Part shown: positions 1 to 5,518 of the stretch, piece by piece
Numbering within the stretch: the first letter of the stretch is position 1
How the letters are laid out: the number at the start of each line of letters is the position of its first letter
Source: Gammaproteobacteria bacterium
GTDB lineage: Bacteria; Pseudomonadota; Gammaproteobacteria; Enterobacterales; Alteromonadaceae
Length of the DNA: 5,714 nt
Assembly (NCBI GenBank): GCA_023481025.1
Contig: JAMCWV010000012.1
Coordinates: 1 to 5,714 of the forward strand
Direction: 5' to 3'
Translations under genes and position numbers: made by a program
The notes under the pieces: model-generated
Seen by the model: the letters and a program-made list of their open reading frames with translations, nothing else
The model's database searches: none
What the model was told of the DNA's origin: nothing

Positions 1-1208
1 GTGTGTCATTTGCCGAGCCAAAAATTGACTTGGACAAAATCCGCGCCCACAAAGAAAAAGTTATTGGCCAATTGACTGGCGGCTTAGGCCAAATGTCAAA
101 AATGCGCAAGGTGAAAGTGGTCACCGGCAAAGGTGAATTCACCGGCTCAAACGAACTTAAAGTGACCGGCGACGAAGAAACTGTCATCAAGTTTGAGAAC
201 GCGATCATTGCCGCAGGTTCGCAGCCAGTTGAACTGCCGTTTATTCCACATGAAGACGAGCGCATTTGGGACTCGACGGACGCTCTTGAGTTGCCTTTCG
301 TACCGAAGAAAATGCTCATTCTAGGTGGCGGTATCATCGGTTTGGAAATGGGCTGTGTGTACAGTGCATTGGGTGCCAAGATCGACGTCGTTGAGTTCAT
401 GGATCAGTTGATTCCTGCGGCCGACAAAGACTTAATCAAAGTCTTCACCAAGTCGATGAAGTCGAAGTTTGACAGCATTATGCTGGAAACCAAAGTGACT
501 AAAGTCGAAGCCAAAAAAGGTGGTGTTGAGGTTACTTTTGAAGGCAAAAACGCGCCAGAGAAACCAGTCAAGTATGACGCTGTGTTAGTTGCAGTAGGCC
601 GTACGCCGAATGGTAAGAAACTGGGCGCGGAAAATGCCGGTGTCAAAGTCACTGACCGTGGCTTTATTGAAGTTGACAAGCAAATGCGCACCAACGTTGA
701 CCATATCTTCGCAATCGGCGATATCGTTGGCCAACCAATGCTTGCGCATAAAGCGGTTCACGAAGGCCATGTTGCCGCTGAAGTAATTTCAGGCAAGAAG
801 CACTACTTCGACCCGAAAGTGATTCCTTCAATTGCGTACACCGACCCAGAAGTTGCATGGGCTGGCTTAACTGAGAAAGAAGCGAAAGAGCAGGGCATCG
901 CCATTGAAACTGCGGTATTCCCATGGTCAGCTTCGGGCCGCGCCATTGCTTCAGGCGCAACGGACGGCTTTACTAAGCTGATTTTCGACAAAGAAACTCA
1001 CCGTATTTTAGGTGGCGCAATGGTTGGCGCGCACGCGGGCGAACTCTTGGGCGAAATCTGTTTGGCCGTTGAAATGGGCGCCGACGCAGAAGACATCGCG
1101 TTGACCGTTCATGCGCACCCAACCTTGCATGAGTCAGTTGGTTTAGCGGCGGAAATTATGGAAGGTTCAATTACCGACCTGCCGAACAAAAAAGCCAAGA
1201 AAAAATAA
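1..1208 (+). CDS. lpdA: Dihydrolipoamide dehydrogenase (E3), 5'-truncated by window edge
   Basis: This is the FAD-dependent E3 subunit that reoxidises dihydrolipoamide to lipoamide with NAD+ in the cytoplasmic pyruvate and 2-oxoglutarate dehydrogenase complexes. About 401 residues are visible and align almost without gaps to E. coli Lpd (474 residues). The missing 70-75 N-terminal residues would carry the first FAD-binding fold and the redox-active disulfide. Visible are the NAD-binding glycine motif GGGIIGLEMG (codons from 324), the second FAD motif GDIVGQP (from 717) and the C-terminal catalytic HPTLHE with its His-Glu pair (from 1116). The protein ends in a lysine-rich tail like the E. coli one. 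The GTG at position 3 aligns to an internal Val of E. coli Lpd, so it is not the start. The gene usually follows aceE-aceF, which would lie upstream. An intrinsic terminator follows 22 bases after the stop. Confidence 0.96.
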   Translation, partial: VSFAEPKIDLDKIRAHKEKVIGQLTGGLGQMSKMRKVKVVTGKGEFTGSNELKVTGDEETVIKFENAIIAAGSQPVELPFIPHEDERIWDSTDALELPFVPKKMLILGGGIIGLEMGCVYSALGAKIDVVEFMDQLIPAADKDLIKVFTKSMKSKFDSIMLETKVTKVEAKKGGVEVTFEGKNAPEKPVKYDAVLVAVGRTPNGKKLGAENAGVKVTDRGFIEVDKQMRTNVDHIFAIGDIVGQPMLAHKAVHEGHVAAEVISGKKHYFDPKVIPSIAYTDPEVAWAGLTEKEAKEQGIAIETAVFPWSASGRAIASGATDGFTKLIFDKETHRILGGAMVGAHAGELLGEICLAVEMGADAEDIALTVHAHPTLHESVGLAAEIMEGSITDLPNKKAKKK

Positions 1209-1230
1209 GCCAACGTTCTGTTGCTAATGA

Positions 1231-1265
1231 AACCCACCAGCTCAGTGATGAGCGGTGGGTTTTTT
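1231..1265 (+). terminator. Intrinsic terminator of lpdA
   Basis: An 8-bp perfect stem (1231-1238 with 1254-1261) continues past a bulged A into a further 4-bp stem (1240-1243 with 1250-1253) around a 6-base loop. It runs into an uninterrupted T-tract ending at 1265. This is a textbook Rho-independent terminator and marks the end of the lpdA transcript. Confidence 0.92.
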
Positions 1266-1363
1266 GTTGAGCGCGCGACGTTGCTTAAAGCGAGGGTTGT
1301 TTTTCACGAACATCGCTATCTATTCTCCTCGCGCCCTTTCATGCGGAAATCCTGACAAAACAC

Positions 1364-1372
1364 TGGTATAAT
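1364..1372 (+). promoter_or_regulatory. Extended -10 promoter for ribA
   Basis: TGG followed directly by a perfect TATAAT (1367-1372) makes an extended -10 element. No good -35 lies at 16-18 bases; the nearby CTGACA at 1352-1357 is only 9 bases away and cannot pair with it. Transcription would start near 1379, giving a leader of about 30 bases before the ribA ATG. That is too short for an FMN riboswitch, and none is seen. The call rests on the motif and on its place after the lpdA terminator. Confidence 0.65.
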
Positions 1373-1409
1373 TCGCGCTCACCCAGGTTGATTAAGAGTG
1401 GTAGTCAGC

Positions 1410-2003
1410 ATGACCAACATTGCCGAGATGAAAATTGCCGCAGAAACGCGGTTACCGACGAAGTTTGCCGAGTTCAAACTGGTTGGTTTTGAAGATCCGA
1501 AAGACAAAGAACACGTCGCCCTCGTGCTTGGCGATGTGACAACCGATGAACCCGTGTTAGCGCGTGTACATTCTGAGTGCTTAACCGGTGACGCACTTTA
1601 TAGCCAGCGTTGTGATTGTGGTCCACAGTTAGAAGCTGCGATGGAAAAAATTGCGATGAAAGGTCGGGGTGTGATTATTTACTTACGCCAAGAAGGCCGC
1701 GGTATTGGTCTAATCAATAAAATCCGCGCTTACGCTGAACAAGACAAAGGCCTCGATACCGTTGAAGCCAATGAAATCTTAGGCTTTGTCGCTGACGCCC
1801 GTGAATATGATATTGCCGCTGGCATGCTCGCAAAATTAGGCGTGCAGTCTATTCGCCTGATGACAAATAACCCCAAAAAGCTGGAGAAACTCACCGAATG
1901 TGGCGTGAACGTCGTGGAACGTATAGCGCATATTACCGCCGGTACCCCGCATAATGAGTATTATTTGGCGACCAAAAGCAAAAAATTCGGCCACATGCTG
2001 TAA
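1410..2003 (+). CDS. ribA: GTP cyclohydrolase II
   Basis: This enzyme opens the imidazole ring of GTP to give formate, pyrophosphate and the pyrimidine precursor of riboflavin, the first committed step of flavin synthesis, in the cytosol. The 197-residue protein matches E. coli RibA (196 residues) throughout. The zinc ligands are Cys57, Cys68 and Cys70 in HSECLTGDALYSQRCDCG. The GTP-binding RQEGRGIGL is at residues 93-101, and the catalytic Asp129 and Arg131 (E. coli 126 and 128) lie in FVADAREYD. The conserved TNNPKK follows near residue 152. It is a stand-alone RibA, not a RibB-RibA fusion. Start choice is uncertain: the ATG at 1410 gives family length and has a weak AGAGTGG upstream, while a GTG at 1398 would add four residues and an ATG at 1428 would shorten the protein by six. 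It appears to be a single-gene unit with its own promoter. Confidence 0.95.
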   Translation: MTNIAEMKIAAETRLPTKFAEFKLVGFEDPKDKEHVALVLGDVTTDEPVLARVHSECLTGDALYSQRCDCGPQLEAAMEKIAMKGRGVIIYLRQEGRGIGLINKIRAYAEQDKGLDTVEANEILGFVADAREYDIAAGMLAKLGVQSIRLMTNNPKKLEKLTECGVNVVERIAHITAGTPHNEYYLATKSKKFGHML

Positions 2004-2008
2004 TTTGC

Positions 2009-2045
2009 GGTAAAGCTCGGGTCGGAGAGCCACCTGAGCTTTGCT
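2009..2045 (+). terminator. Strong hairpin after ribA, poor U-tract; possible terminator
   Basis: An 11-bp stem with one G-T pair (2012-2022 with 2032-2042) closes a 9-base loop and can be extended outward by a few pairs, some of them wobble. The three T's at 2040-2042 belong to the stem and no T-run follows, so it is a weak candidate for Rho-independent termination. It may instead be a 3' end stabiliser. It lies 8 bases after the ribA stop. Confidence 0.5.
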
Positions 2046-2081
2046 AAATCGCCGACAAAGTCTTACACTGTTCCCCGTTTG

Positions 2082-2087
2082 TACAAT
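2082..2087 (+). promoter_or_regulatory. Tentative -10 box for the M13 peptidase gene
   Basis: TACAAT (2082-2087) matches the -10 consensus at five of six positions and sits 42 bases before the start codon. No convincing -35 is found at 16-18 bases; TTACAC at 2063-2068 is too close. It is proposed because the gene follows a hairpin and probably needs its own promoter. Confidence 0.3.
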
Positions 2088-2129
2088 CTTTTAACAACGA
2101 CCTAAACGTTAAAATCAGGCGGGAACCCT

Positions 2130-4205
2130 ATGAAAAAGGTTACATTAGTTGCCGCAGGCATTGCTTTGGCCCTCGGCCTTGCAGCTTGTTCACCAGCGCA
2201 ACAATCAGCAGATCAGAATAACAACCAACAACAGTCTGCACAGCCAGCACAGCAGTTAACCTCTGGCCTCATGCTTGAAGACTTCGACATGAGCGTGCGT
2301 CCGCAGGACGATCTCTTCATGTTCGTCAACGGTACTTGGTACAACAACACTGAGATTCCATCAGACCGTGCGACCTACGGCGCATTTAATATTCTCGCCG
2401 AGCAGAACGAAATTCGCTTACGCGGGATTATCGAAGACGCAGCTGCGGCCACTTCAGCGCACGGTACCAATGAGCAGAAAATCGGTGACTTCTTTGCCTC
2501 GTTCATGAACGAAGACCTCATCGAAGAGCTCGGCATCACGCCAATTATGCCGATGCTTGACCGCATTGCCGCGATTTCAAGCCACGAAGAGCTAACCACT
2601 ACGCTAGCCTCCATGCGCCGTGACGGTCTTGGCGGCCCGTTCAGCATGTACGTGTCGACCGATGCGAGAAACCCAGAGATCTACGCATTGCACATGAGTC
2701 AGTCAGGCTTGGGCTTACCAGACCGAGACTACTACTTCCGTGACAGCGAAGAGTTTGCCAACATTCGTGCCAAGTACGTTGAGTATCTTGAAGCTATGCT
2801 CACCGAAGCAGGCCACGACAATGCCGCAGACGCAGCTCAGCGTATCTACGATCTCGAGCAACAACTAGCCGAGCATCACTGGACGCGTTTAGAAATTCGT
2901 GACGCCGAAGCGCGCTACAACAAAATGACCATCGACGAAGTCCGTGCGCTCATGGGCGACATCGACTACGACGCAATCGCCACCCTTTCAGGTGTTGACC
3001 ACGCCGAGTACATCATCGTCAATACACCAAGCTACATCGAAGCTCTCGGCCAAATGTATAACGACGTTGATCTGCAAACTTGGAAAGACTACCTGCAAGT
3101 ACGTTTACTCGGTAACTTCGCGTCACGTCTACACAGCAGAATCGCTGATATTCAATTCGACTTCTATTCAACCACCCTAAGTGGAACGCCAGAGCAGCAA
3201 GAGCGTTGGAAGCGTGGCGTTCAAGCCACCAACGGTGCCTTAGGCGAAGTCCTCGGTCAAGAATACGTTGCTCGTTACTTCCCACCAGAAGCCAAAGCAC
3301 GCATGGGCGAGTTGATCGACAACCTTCTCGTCGCCATGGAAGAGTCCATCGAAGAGCTCGAGTGGATGACTCCAGACACCAAAGTCATGGCCCTCGACAA
3401 GTTAGCCAAGTTCACACCAAAAATTGGTTACCCAGACGTCTGGCGTGATTACTCAGACCTCGATATTCAACCAAATGACCTAATTGGCAACACCATTCGT
3501 GTCGCCAACTTTGGTTACGACCGCAATATCGAAGATCTCGGCCAGCCAGTCGATCGCACCCGCTGGGGCATGTCACCACAAACAGTGAACGCATACTACA
3601 GCCCAACCGCGAACGAAATCGTATTCCCAGCCGGTATCCTACAACCGCCATTCTTTGACATGAATGCCGACGACGCAGTTAACTACGGTGGTATCGGCGC
3701 CGTCATCGGCCACGAAATCGGACACGGCTTCGACGACCAAGGCTCACGTTACGACGGCGACGGCAACCTGCGTAACTGGTGGACCGATCAAGACCGCTCT
3801 CAGTTCGAAGCCCTCACCGGCAAACTCGTCGAGCAATACTCACAGTTCGAGCCGCTCCCAGGCATGAACGTCGACGGTCGCGTATCACTAGGCGAGAACA
3901 TCGGTGACCACGTCGGCTTGTTAAGCGCGTTCCGTGCTTACCAGAAATCGCTCGACGGCCAGCCATCACCAGAAATGGACGGCTTCACCGGCGAACAACG
4001 TTTCTTCATCAGCTGGGCACAAATCTGGAAAATCAAGTTCCGTGACGACGCCATGCGCGCACAGCTAGCCCGCGGCCCACACGCCCCAGGCAAGTATCGC
4101 GCCCTAGGTGCCCCACGCAACATTCCAGGCTTCTATGAAGCGTTTGATGTTCAGGAAGGGGATGGGATGTATTTGCCGGAAGATCAACGCGTCATCCTCT
4201 GGTAA
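2130..4205 (+). CDS. M13-family zinc metallopeptidase lipoprotein (PepO/neprilysin type)
   Basis: This is a complete 691-residue zinc endopeptidase of family M13 (neprilysin, PepO), expected to cleave oligopeptides outside the inner membrane. Residues 1-20 form a lipoprotein signal peptide with lipobox LAAC (Cys20 lipidated). Ser at +2 favours outer-membrane sorting rather than inner-membrane retention. A Gln/Asn/Ala-rich, probably disordered linker follows (residues 22-45). The M13 N-terminal domain spans about 50-430 and the catalytic domain about 485-691. Seen in the catalytic domain are NAYY (from residue 487), HEIGH with His528, Glu529 and His532, and ENIGD with the third zinc ligand Glu589 and Asp593. 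His651 and Arg657 match neprilysin His711 and Arg717 and have the same spacing. The C-terminus MYLPEDQRVILW is the usual family end. Asp two residues before His651 in family members is Gly here. The start has AGGCGGGA at 2117-2124. The physiological substrate is unknown. Confidence 0.93.
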   Translation: MKKVTLVAAGIALALGLAACSPAQQSADQNNNQQQSAQPAQQLTSGLMLEDFDMSVRPQDDLFMFVNGTWYNNTEIPSDRATYGAFNILAEQNEIRLRGIIEDAAAATSAHGTNEQKIGDFFASFMNEDLIEELGITPIMPMLDRIAAISSHEELTTTLASMRRDGLGGPFSMYVSTDARNPEIYALHMSQSGLGLPDRDYYFRDSEEFANIRAKYVEYLEAMLTEAGHDNAADAAQRIYDLEQQLAEHHWTRLEIRDAEARYNKMTIDEVRALMGDIDYDAIATLSGVDHAEYIIVNTPSYIEALGQMYNDVDLQTWKDYLQVRLLGNFASRLHSRIADIQFDFYSTTLSGTPEQQERWKRGVQATNGALGEVLGQEYVARYFPPEAKARMGELIDNLLVAMEESIEELEWMTPDTKVMALDKLAKFTPKIGYPDVWRDYSDLDIQPNDLIGNTIRVANFGYDRNIEDLGQPVDRTRWGMSPQTVNAYYSPTANEIVFPAGILQPPFFDMNADDAVNYGGIGAVIGHEIGHGFDDQGSRYDGDGNLRNWWTDQDRSQFEALTGKLVEQYSQFEPLPGMNVDGRVSLGENIGDHVGLLSAFRAYQKSLDGQPSPEMDGFTGEQRFFISWAQIWKIKFRDDAMRAQLARGPHAPGKYRALGAPRNIPGFYEAFDVQEGDGMYLPEDQRVILW

Positions 4206-4207
4206 AT

Positions 4208-4323
4208 CGCTTGTCAGAATTCCTCGCTAACTGCGTTGGAATTGGGTCGCAATCAGTCACGTACTTAATGTACGCTCCTTCAATTGCCCCAATTCCGCCT
4301 TGCTATCGAGGTTTCTGACTGCG
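4208..4323 (+). repeat. ERIC-like (IRU-type) imperfect palindrome
   Basis: About 116 bases form a long imperfect inverted repeat centred near 4266. The outer arms are GTCAGAA at 4213 and TTCTGAC ending at 4319, the middle arms share GGAATTGGG and its complement, and the core is CGTAC-TTAAT-GTACG (4260-4274). On the plus strand ATGTACGCTCCT (4268-4279) and on the minus strand AAGTACGTGACTG (4266 back to 4254) each differ by one base from the core of enterobacterial ERIC sequences as I remember them from the ERIC1R and ERIC2 primers. Length, symmetry and the position just after a stop codon also fit ERIC/IRU elements. It would be transcribed in the 3' end of the peptidase message and fold into a long hairpin. 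Such elements are non-autonomous; how they spread is unclear. Confidence 0.75.
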
Positions 4324-4341
4324 CTCAGAGAGAGTGGATTG

Positions 4342-4373
4342 AGCCGGTGCCTATAATGGGTGCCGGCTTTTTT
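4342..4373 (+). terminator. Intrinsic terminator downstream of the M13 peptidase
   Basis: A GC-rich 6-bp stem (4342-4347 with 4363-4368) extends by four more pairs, two of them G-T, around a 7-base loop, and is followed by six T's (4368-4373). This is a good Rho-independent terminator for the peptidase transcript, placed after the ERIC-like element. The TATAAT in its loop is probably incidental. Confidence 0.85.
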
Positions 4374-4437
4374 GATCATGGACTGGAAGGGGTAAGGCTG
4401 AAGCAGCGAAGCTAAGCCTATAAGCTGGTTTTTGTTC

Positions 4438-4501
4438 CTAAAACAGGACATCGCTGACTGTTTTAGATGCTCTAAATGTGTTACATTGTTAAGCATTGTA
4501 A
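4438..4501 (+). promoter_or_regulatory. Palindrome cluster: probable operator/promoter of the antitoxin-toxin operon
   Basis: Three inverted repeats lie side by side before the antitoxin. The first has perfect 9-bp arms CTAAAACAG (4438-4446) and CTGTTTTAG (4458-4466). The second is TTTAGA-TGC-TCTAAA (4462-4476). The third is a 21-base imperfect palindrome (4481-4501) with arms TTACA and TGTAA and 8 of 10 positions symmetric. The third covers a possible extended -10 (TG at 4479-4480, TACATT at 4482-4487). RelB/DinJ-type antitoxins usually repress their own operon by binding such palindromes through their ribbon-helix-helix domain, so these are the expected operators. Which one is bound is inference. 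Confidence 0.5.
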
Positions 4502-4508
4502 GACAGGC

Positions 4509-4514
4509 AAGGGG
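4509..4514 (+). promoter_or_regulatory. Ribosome binding site that fixes the antitoxin start
   Basis: AAGGGG ends 7 bases before the ATG at 4522. It is the only good Shine-Dalgarno site in the region and rules in favour of this start over an in-frame start at 4432, whose extra 30 codons would run through the operator palindromes. Confidence 0.75.
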
Positions 4515-4521
4515 TTTTGGT

Positions 4522-4806
4522 ATGAAAAGTGAGATGTTAAGTACTCGAATCGACCATGAAACTAAAGTTGCTTTCACTGAAATCTGTGATGAAGTAGGGC
4601 TGAGTCCATCGCAGGCTTTGAAGCTTTTTGCACGAGCTGTGATTAATCATGGTGGTATACCGTTTGAAATAAGAACACGCCAACCTAATGCAACGACGCA
4701 GGCTGCTATGCGCGAGCTTCTTGAAGGGAAAGGACAAGAAGCGACATCGGTGAATGAAATGATTTCAGAATTAACCGATGGAAAAATAAAGCATGCTTCG
4801 CGTTGA
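4522..4806 (+). CDS. Type II antitoxin, RelB/DinJ family
   Basis: This 94-residue protein resembles RelB/DinJ antitoxins, which bind DNA as ribbon-helix-helix dimers and wrap around a RelE/YafQ-type mRNA-cleaving toxin. The N-terminal part fits the DNA-binding fold: a strand around MLSTRIDHETK (residues 5-15), then helices through AFTEICDEVGLSPSQALKLFARAV. The PFEIR that follows resembles the ALPFDLR of E. coli DinJ. The C-terminal 40 residues are charged and probably contact the toxin. The start at 4522 is chosen for its ribosome binding site and family length. The gene overlaps the toxin gene by 14 bases, the usual coupling in such operons. The DNA looks more A/T-rich than lpdA, ribA and the peptidase gene, which fits horizontal acquisition. 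Because the toxin gene is disrupted, this may be an orphan antitoxin. The exact subfamily is unsure. Confidence 0.85.
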   Translation: MKSEMLSTRIDHETKVAFTEICDEVGLSPSQALKLFARAVINHGGIPFEIRTRQPNATTQAAMRELLEGKGQEATSVNEMISELTDGKIKHASR

Positions 4807-4981
4807 ATATACATCTCAATTCAAAAGAGATTTTAAAAAAGTTACAAGAATGTCGATTGAAGACATATTGGTAGTTGGTCATGTTATTTCGCAACTACAA
4901 CAAAATGAGCCTTTGTCGGCAAAGTTCGTAGACCACCCACTCTCTGGTAATTGGAATGGTTTTAGCAAAATCCGCGTAAAC

Positions 4982-5001
4982 CCTCGCCCAATCGGGCGGG
5001 G
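4982..5001. repeat. Subterminal hairpin 1 of the IS element
   Basis: An 8-bp GC-rich stem (4982-4989 with 4994-5001, one T-G pair) closes a 4-base AATC loop. It may be the TnpA-recognised left-end hairpin. Read on the minus strand it is followed by three T's, so it could also be a weak terminator for tnpA. Confidence 0.6.
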
Positions 5002-5011
5002 ATATAAGCGG

Positions 5012-5028
5012 GAACCGCGCAGCGGTTC
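5012..5028. repeat. Subterminal hairpin 2 of the IS element
   Basis: A perfect 7-bp stem (5012-5018 with 5022-5028) with a 3-base GCA loop abuts the tnpA stop codon. It is an alternative candidate for the TnpA binding hairpin at the left end. Confidence 0.6.
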
Positions 5029-5465
5029 TAGTCAGGTGTAACCTGACTTTGTACATATTCTTTCAGTGTTTCGATAGTTGCACCGCCTGCGCTACAGGCA
5101 AAGTAGGAGCGCGACCAGAGTGCTGCACTTTTGCTTTGTCTGGATATGTGGGTATTGAGTATGCGTATCCTTCGTGATGAGACTGACTTAAGGTTGTTCA
5201 CCATTATGCTGATCGCCAGTTTCGGTGGGTAGGCTATCAACAGATGAACATGATCTTCTTCACCGTCCATTTCCAGCAGGTTACATTCCAGTTTCTGGCA
5301 AGCAGACCTAAATGCTTCGCGCAACTGCTCAATCATATAACCGTCAAATAGCTCGCGAGATGTCTTCGTGGTAAAGACCAGATGGACAACCAGCTTGGTG
5401 ACGCTGTGGCGTTTTCGAAGGTAATCTGATAGCAATTCTTTATGATGCTCACTCACTTGAAACAT
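5028..5465 (-). CDS. tnpA: IS200/IS605-family HUH transposase TnpA
   Basis: This is a complete 145-residue Y1 HUH transposase, a normal length for the family (roughly 130-155). It cuts and rejoins single-stranded DNA at the element ends through a 5'-phosphotyrosine. The HUH metal-binding motif is His72-Val73-His74 in EEDHVHLLIAYPP. The C-terminal signature SRSYFACSAGGATIETLKEY contains the probable catalytic Tyr137. The N-terminal HSVTKLVVHLVFTTK (residues 20-34) is the usual first strand of the fold. The ATG at 5465 has AAGG only about two bases upstream, a poor fit that suggests weak translation. The TAG stop (5028-5030) abuts hairpin 2, and the last codons lie in a third 7-bp hairpin (5031-5047). 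It is divergent from tnpB, from a promoter reaching into the tnpB start. The gene appears intact, so the element may be mobile if its right end is present. Confidence 0.93.
   Translation of the reverse strand: MFQVSEHHKELLSDYLRKRHSVTKLVVHLVFTTKTSRELFDGYMIEQLREAFRSACQKLECNLLEMDGEEDHVHLLIAYPPKLAISIMVNNLKSVSSRRIRILNTHISRQSKSAALWSRSYFACSAGGATIETLKEYVQSQVTPD
5031..5047. repeat. Perfect hairpin in the 3' end of tnpA
   Basis: A 7-bp perfect stem (5031-5037 with 5041-5047) with a 3-base GTA loop covers the last tnpA codons. Together with the two hairpins to its left it makes a run of three stem-loops in 66 bases at the element's end. Confidence 0.55.
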
Positions 5466-5484
5466 TGCCTTAATGGCTTATAAT
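5457..5484 (+). promoter_or_regulatory. Promoter of tnpB
   Basis: TTGAAA (5457-5462) and a perfect TATAAT (5479-5484) with 16-base spacing point rightward into tnpB, with an expected start near 5491. The -35 and spacer overlap the tnpA start codon. Confidence 0.65.
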
Positions 5485-5490
5485 AAATGA

Positions 5491-5518
5491 ATTATATCAA
5501 TGAGCGCTGAAATGTTAA
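5491..5518 (-). promoter_or_regulatory. Promoter of tnpA
   Basis: On the minus strand TTAACA (5518-5513) and a perfect TATAAT (5496-5491) are 16 bases apart and point into tnpA, with an expected start near 5484. The -35 covers the beginning of tnpB. It mirrors the tnpB promoter. Confidence 0.65.

Larger units (their letters stand above)
4793..5041 (+). pseudogene. YafQ/RelE-family toxin, 3' end lost to IS insertion
   Basis: The reading frame starts at an ATG inside the end of the antitoxin gene and codes for 82 residues, but only the first 58-64 look like a toxin. MLRVEYTSQFKRDFKK and DHPLSGNWNGF match the N-terminus and the DHPLQGSWKGY of E. coli YafQ (92 residues). His48 corresponds to YafQ His50. 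The later active-site residues of YafQ (His63, Asp67, Trp68, His87, Phe91) are absent: the aligned positions are Arg61, Arg65 and Pro66, and the rest is missing. The last 18-24 codons are read from the left end of the IS200/IS605 element and include its hairpins, ending in the last bases of tnpA on the opposite strand. Ribosome-dependent mRNA cleavage is therefore very unlikely. The missing 3' part may lie beyond the element, outside this window. Confidence 0.8.

Noticed and set aside
3..5. GTG at position 3 as the start of lpdA
   Set aside because: The sequence aligns to an internal part of E. coli Lpd about 70-75 residues in; a start here would remove the FAD fold and the redox disulfide. 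The gene simply begins before the window.
404..991. Several open frames opposite or out of frame within lpdA
   Set aside because: They overlap a strongly conserved gene, have compositions expected from the other frames, and show no family features.
1352..1357. CTGACA as the -35 box of the ribA promoter
   Set aside because: Only 9 bases separate it from the TATAAT, far from the 16-18 needed; the extended -10 explains the promoter without it.
1266..1409. FMN riboswitch before ribA
   Set aside because: The predicted leader is only about 30 bases and the multi-stem FMN aptamer pattern is not visible.
2375..4123. Out-of-frame and opposite-strand open frames inside the M13 peptidase gene
   Set aside because: The peptidase frame is complete with all its motifs; the others are low-complexity by-products of its codon usage.
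4432..4521. Longer antitoxin start giving 30 extra N-terminal residues
   Set aside because: No ribosome binding site, the extra residues do not resemble the family, and the stretch contains the palindromes and the probable promoter.
4257..4577. 106-codon open frame on the minus strand across the intergenic region
   Set aside because: It runs through the ERIC-like element, the terminator and the operator palindromes, has no recognisable domain, and overlaps the antitoxin start.
4706..4894. 62-codon minus-strand open frame over the antitoxin-toxin junction
   Set aside because: It lies opposite two overlapping genes in a normal toxin-antitoxin arrangement and has no recognisable motif or ribosome binding site.
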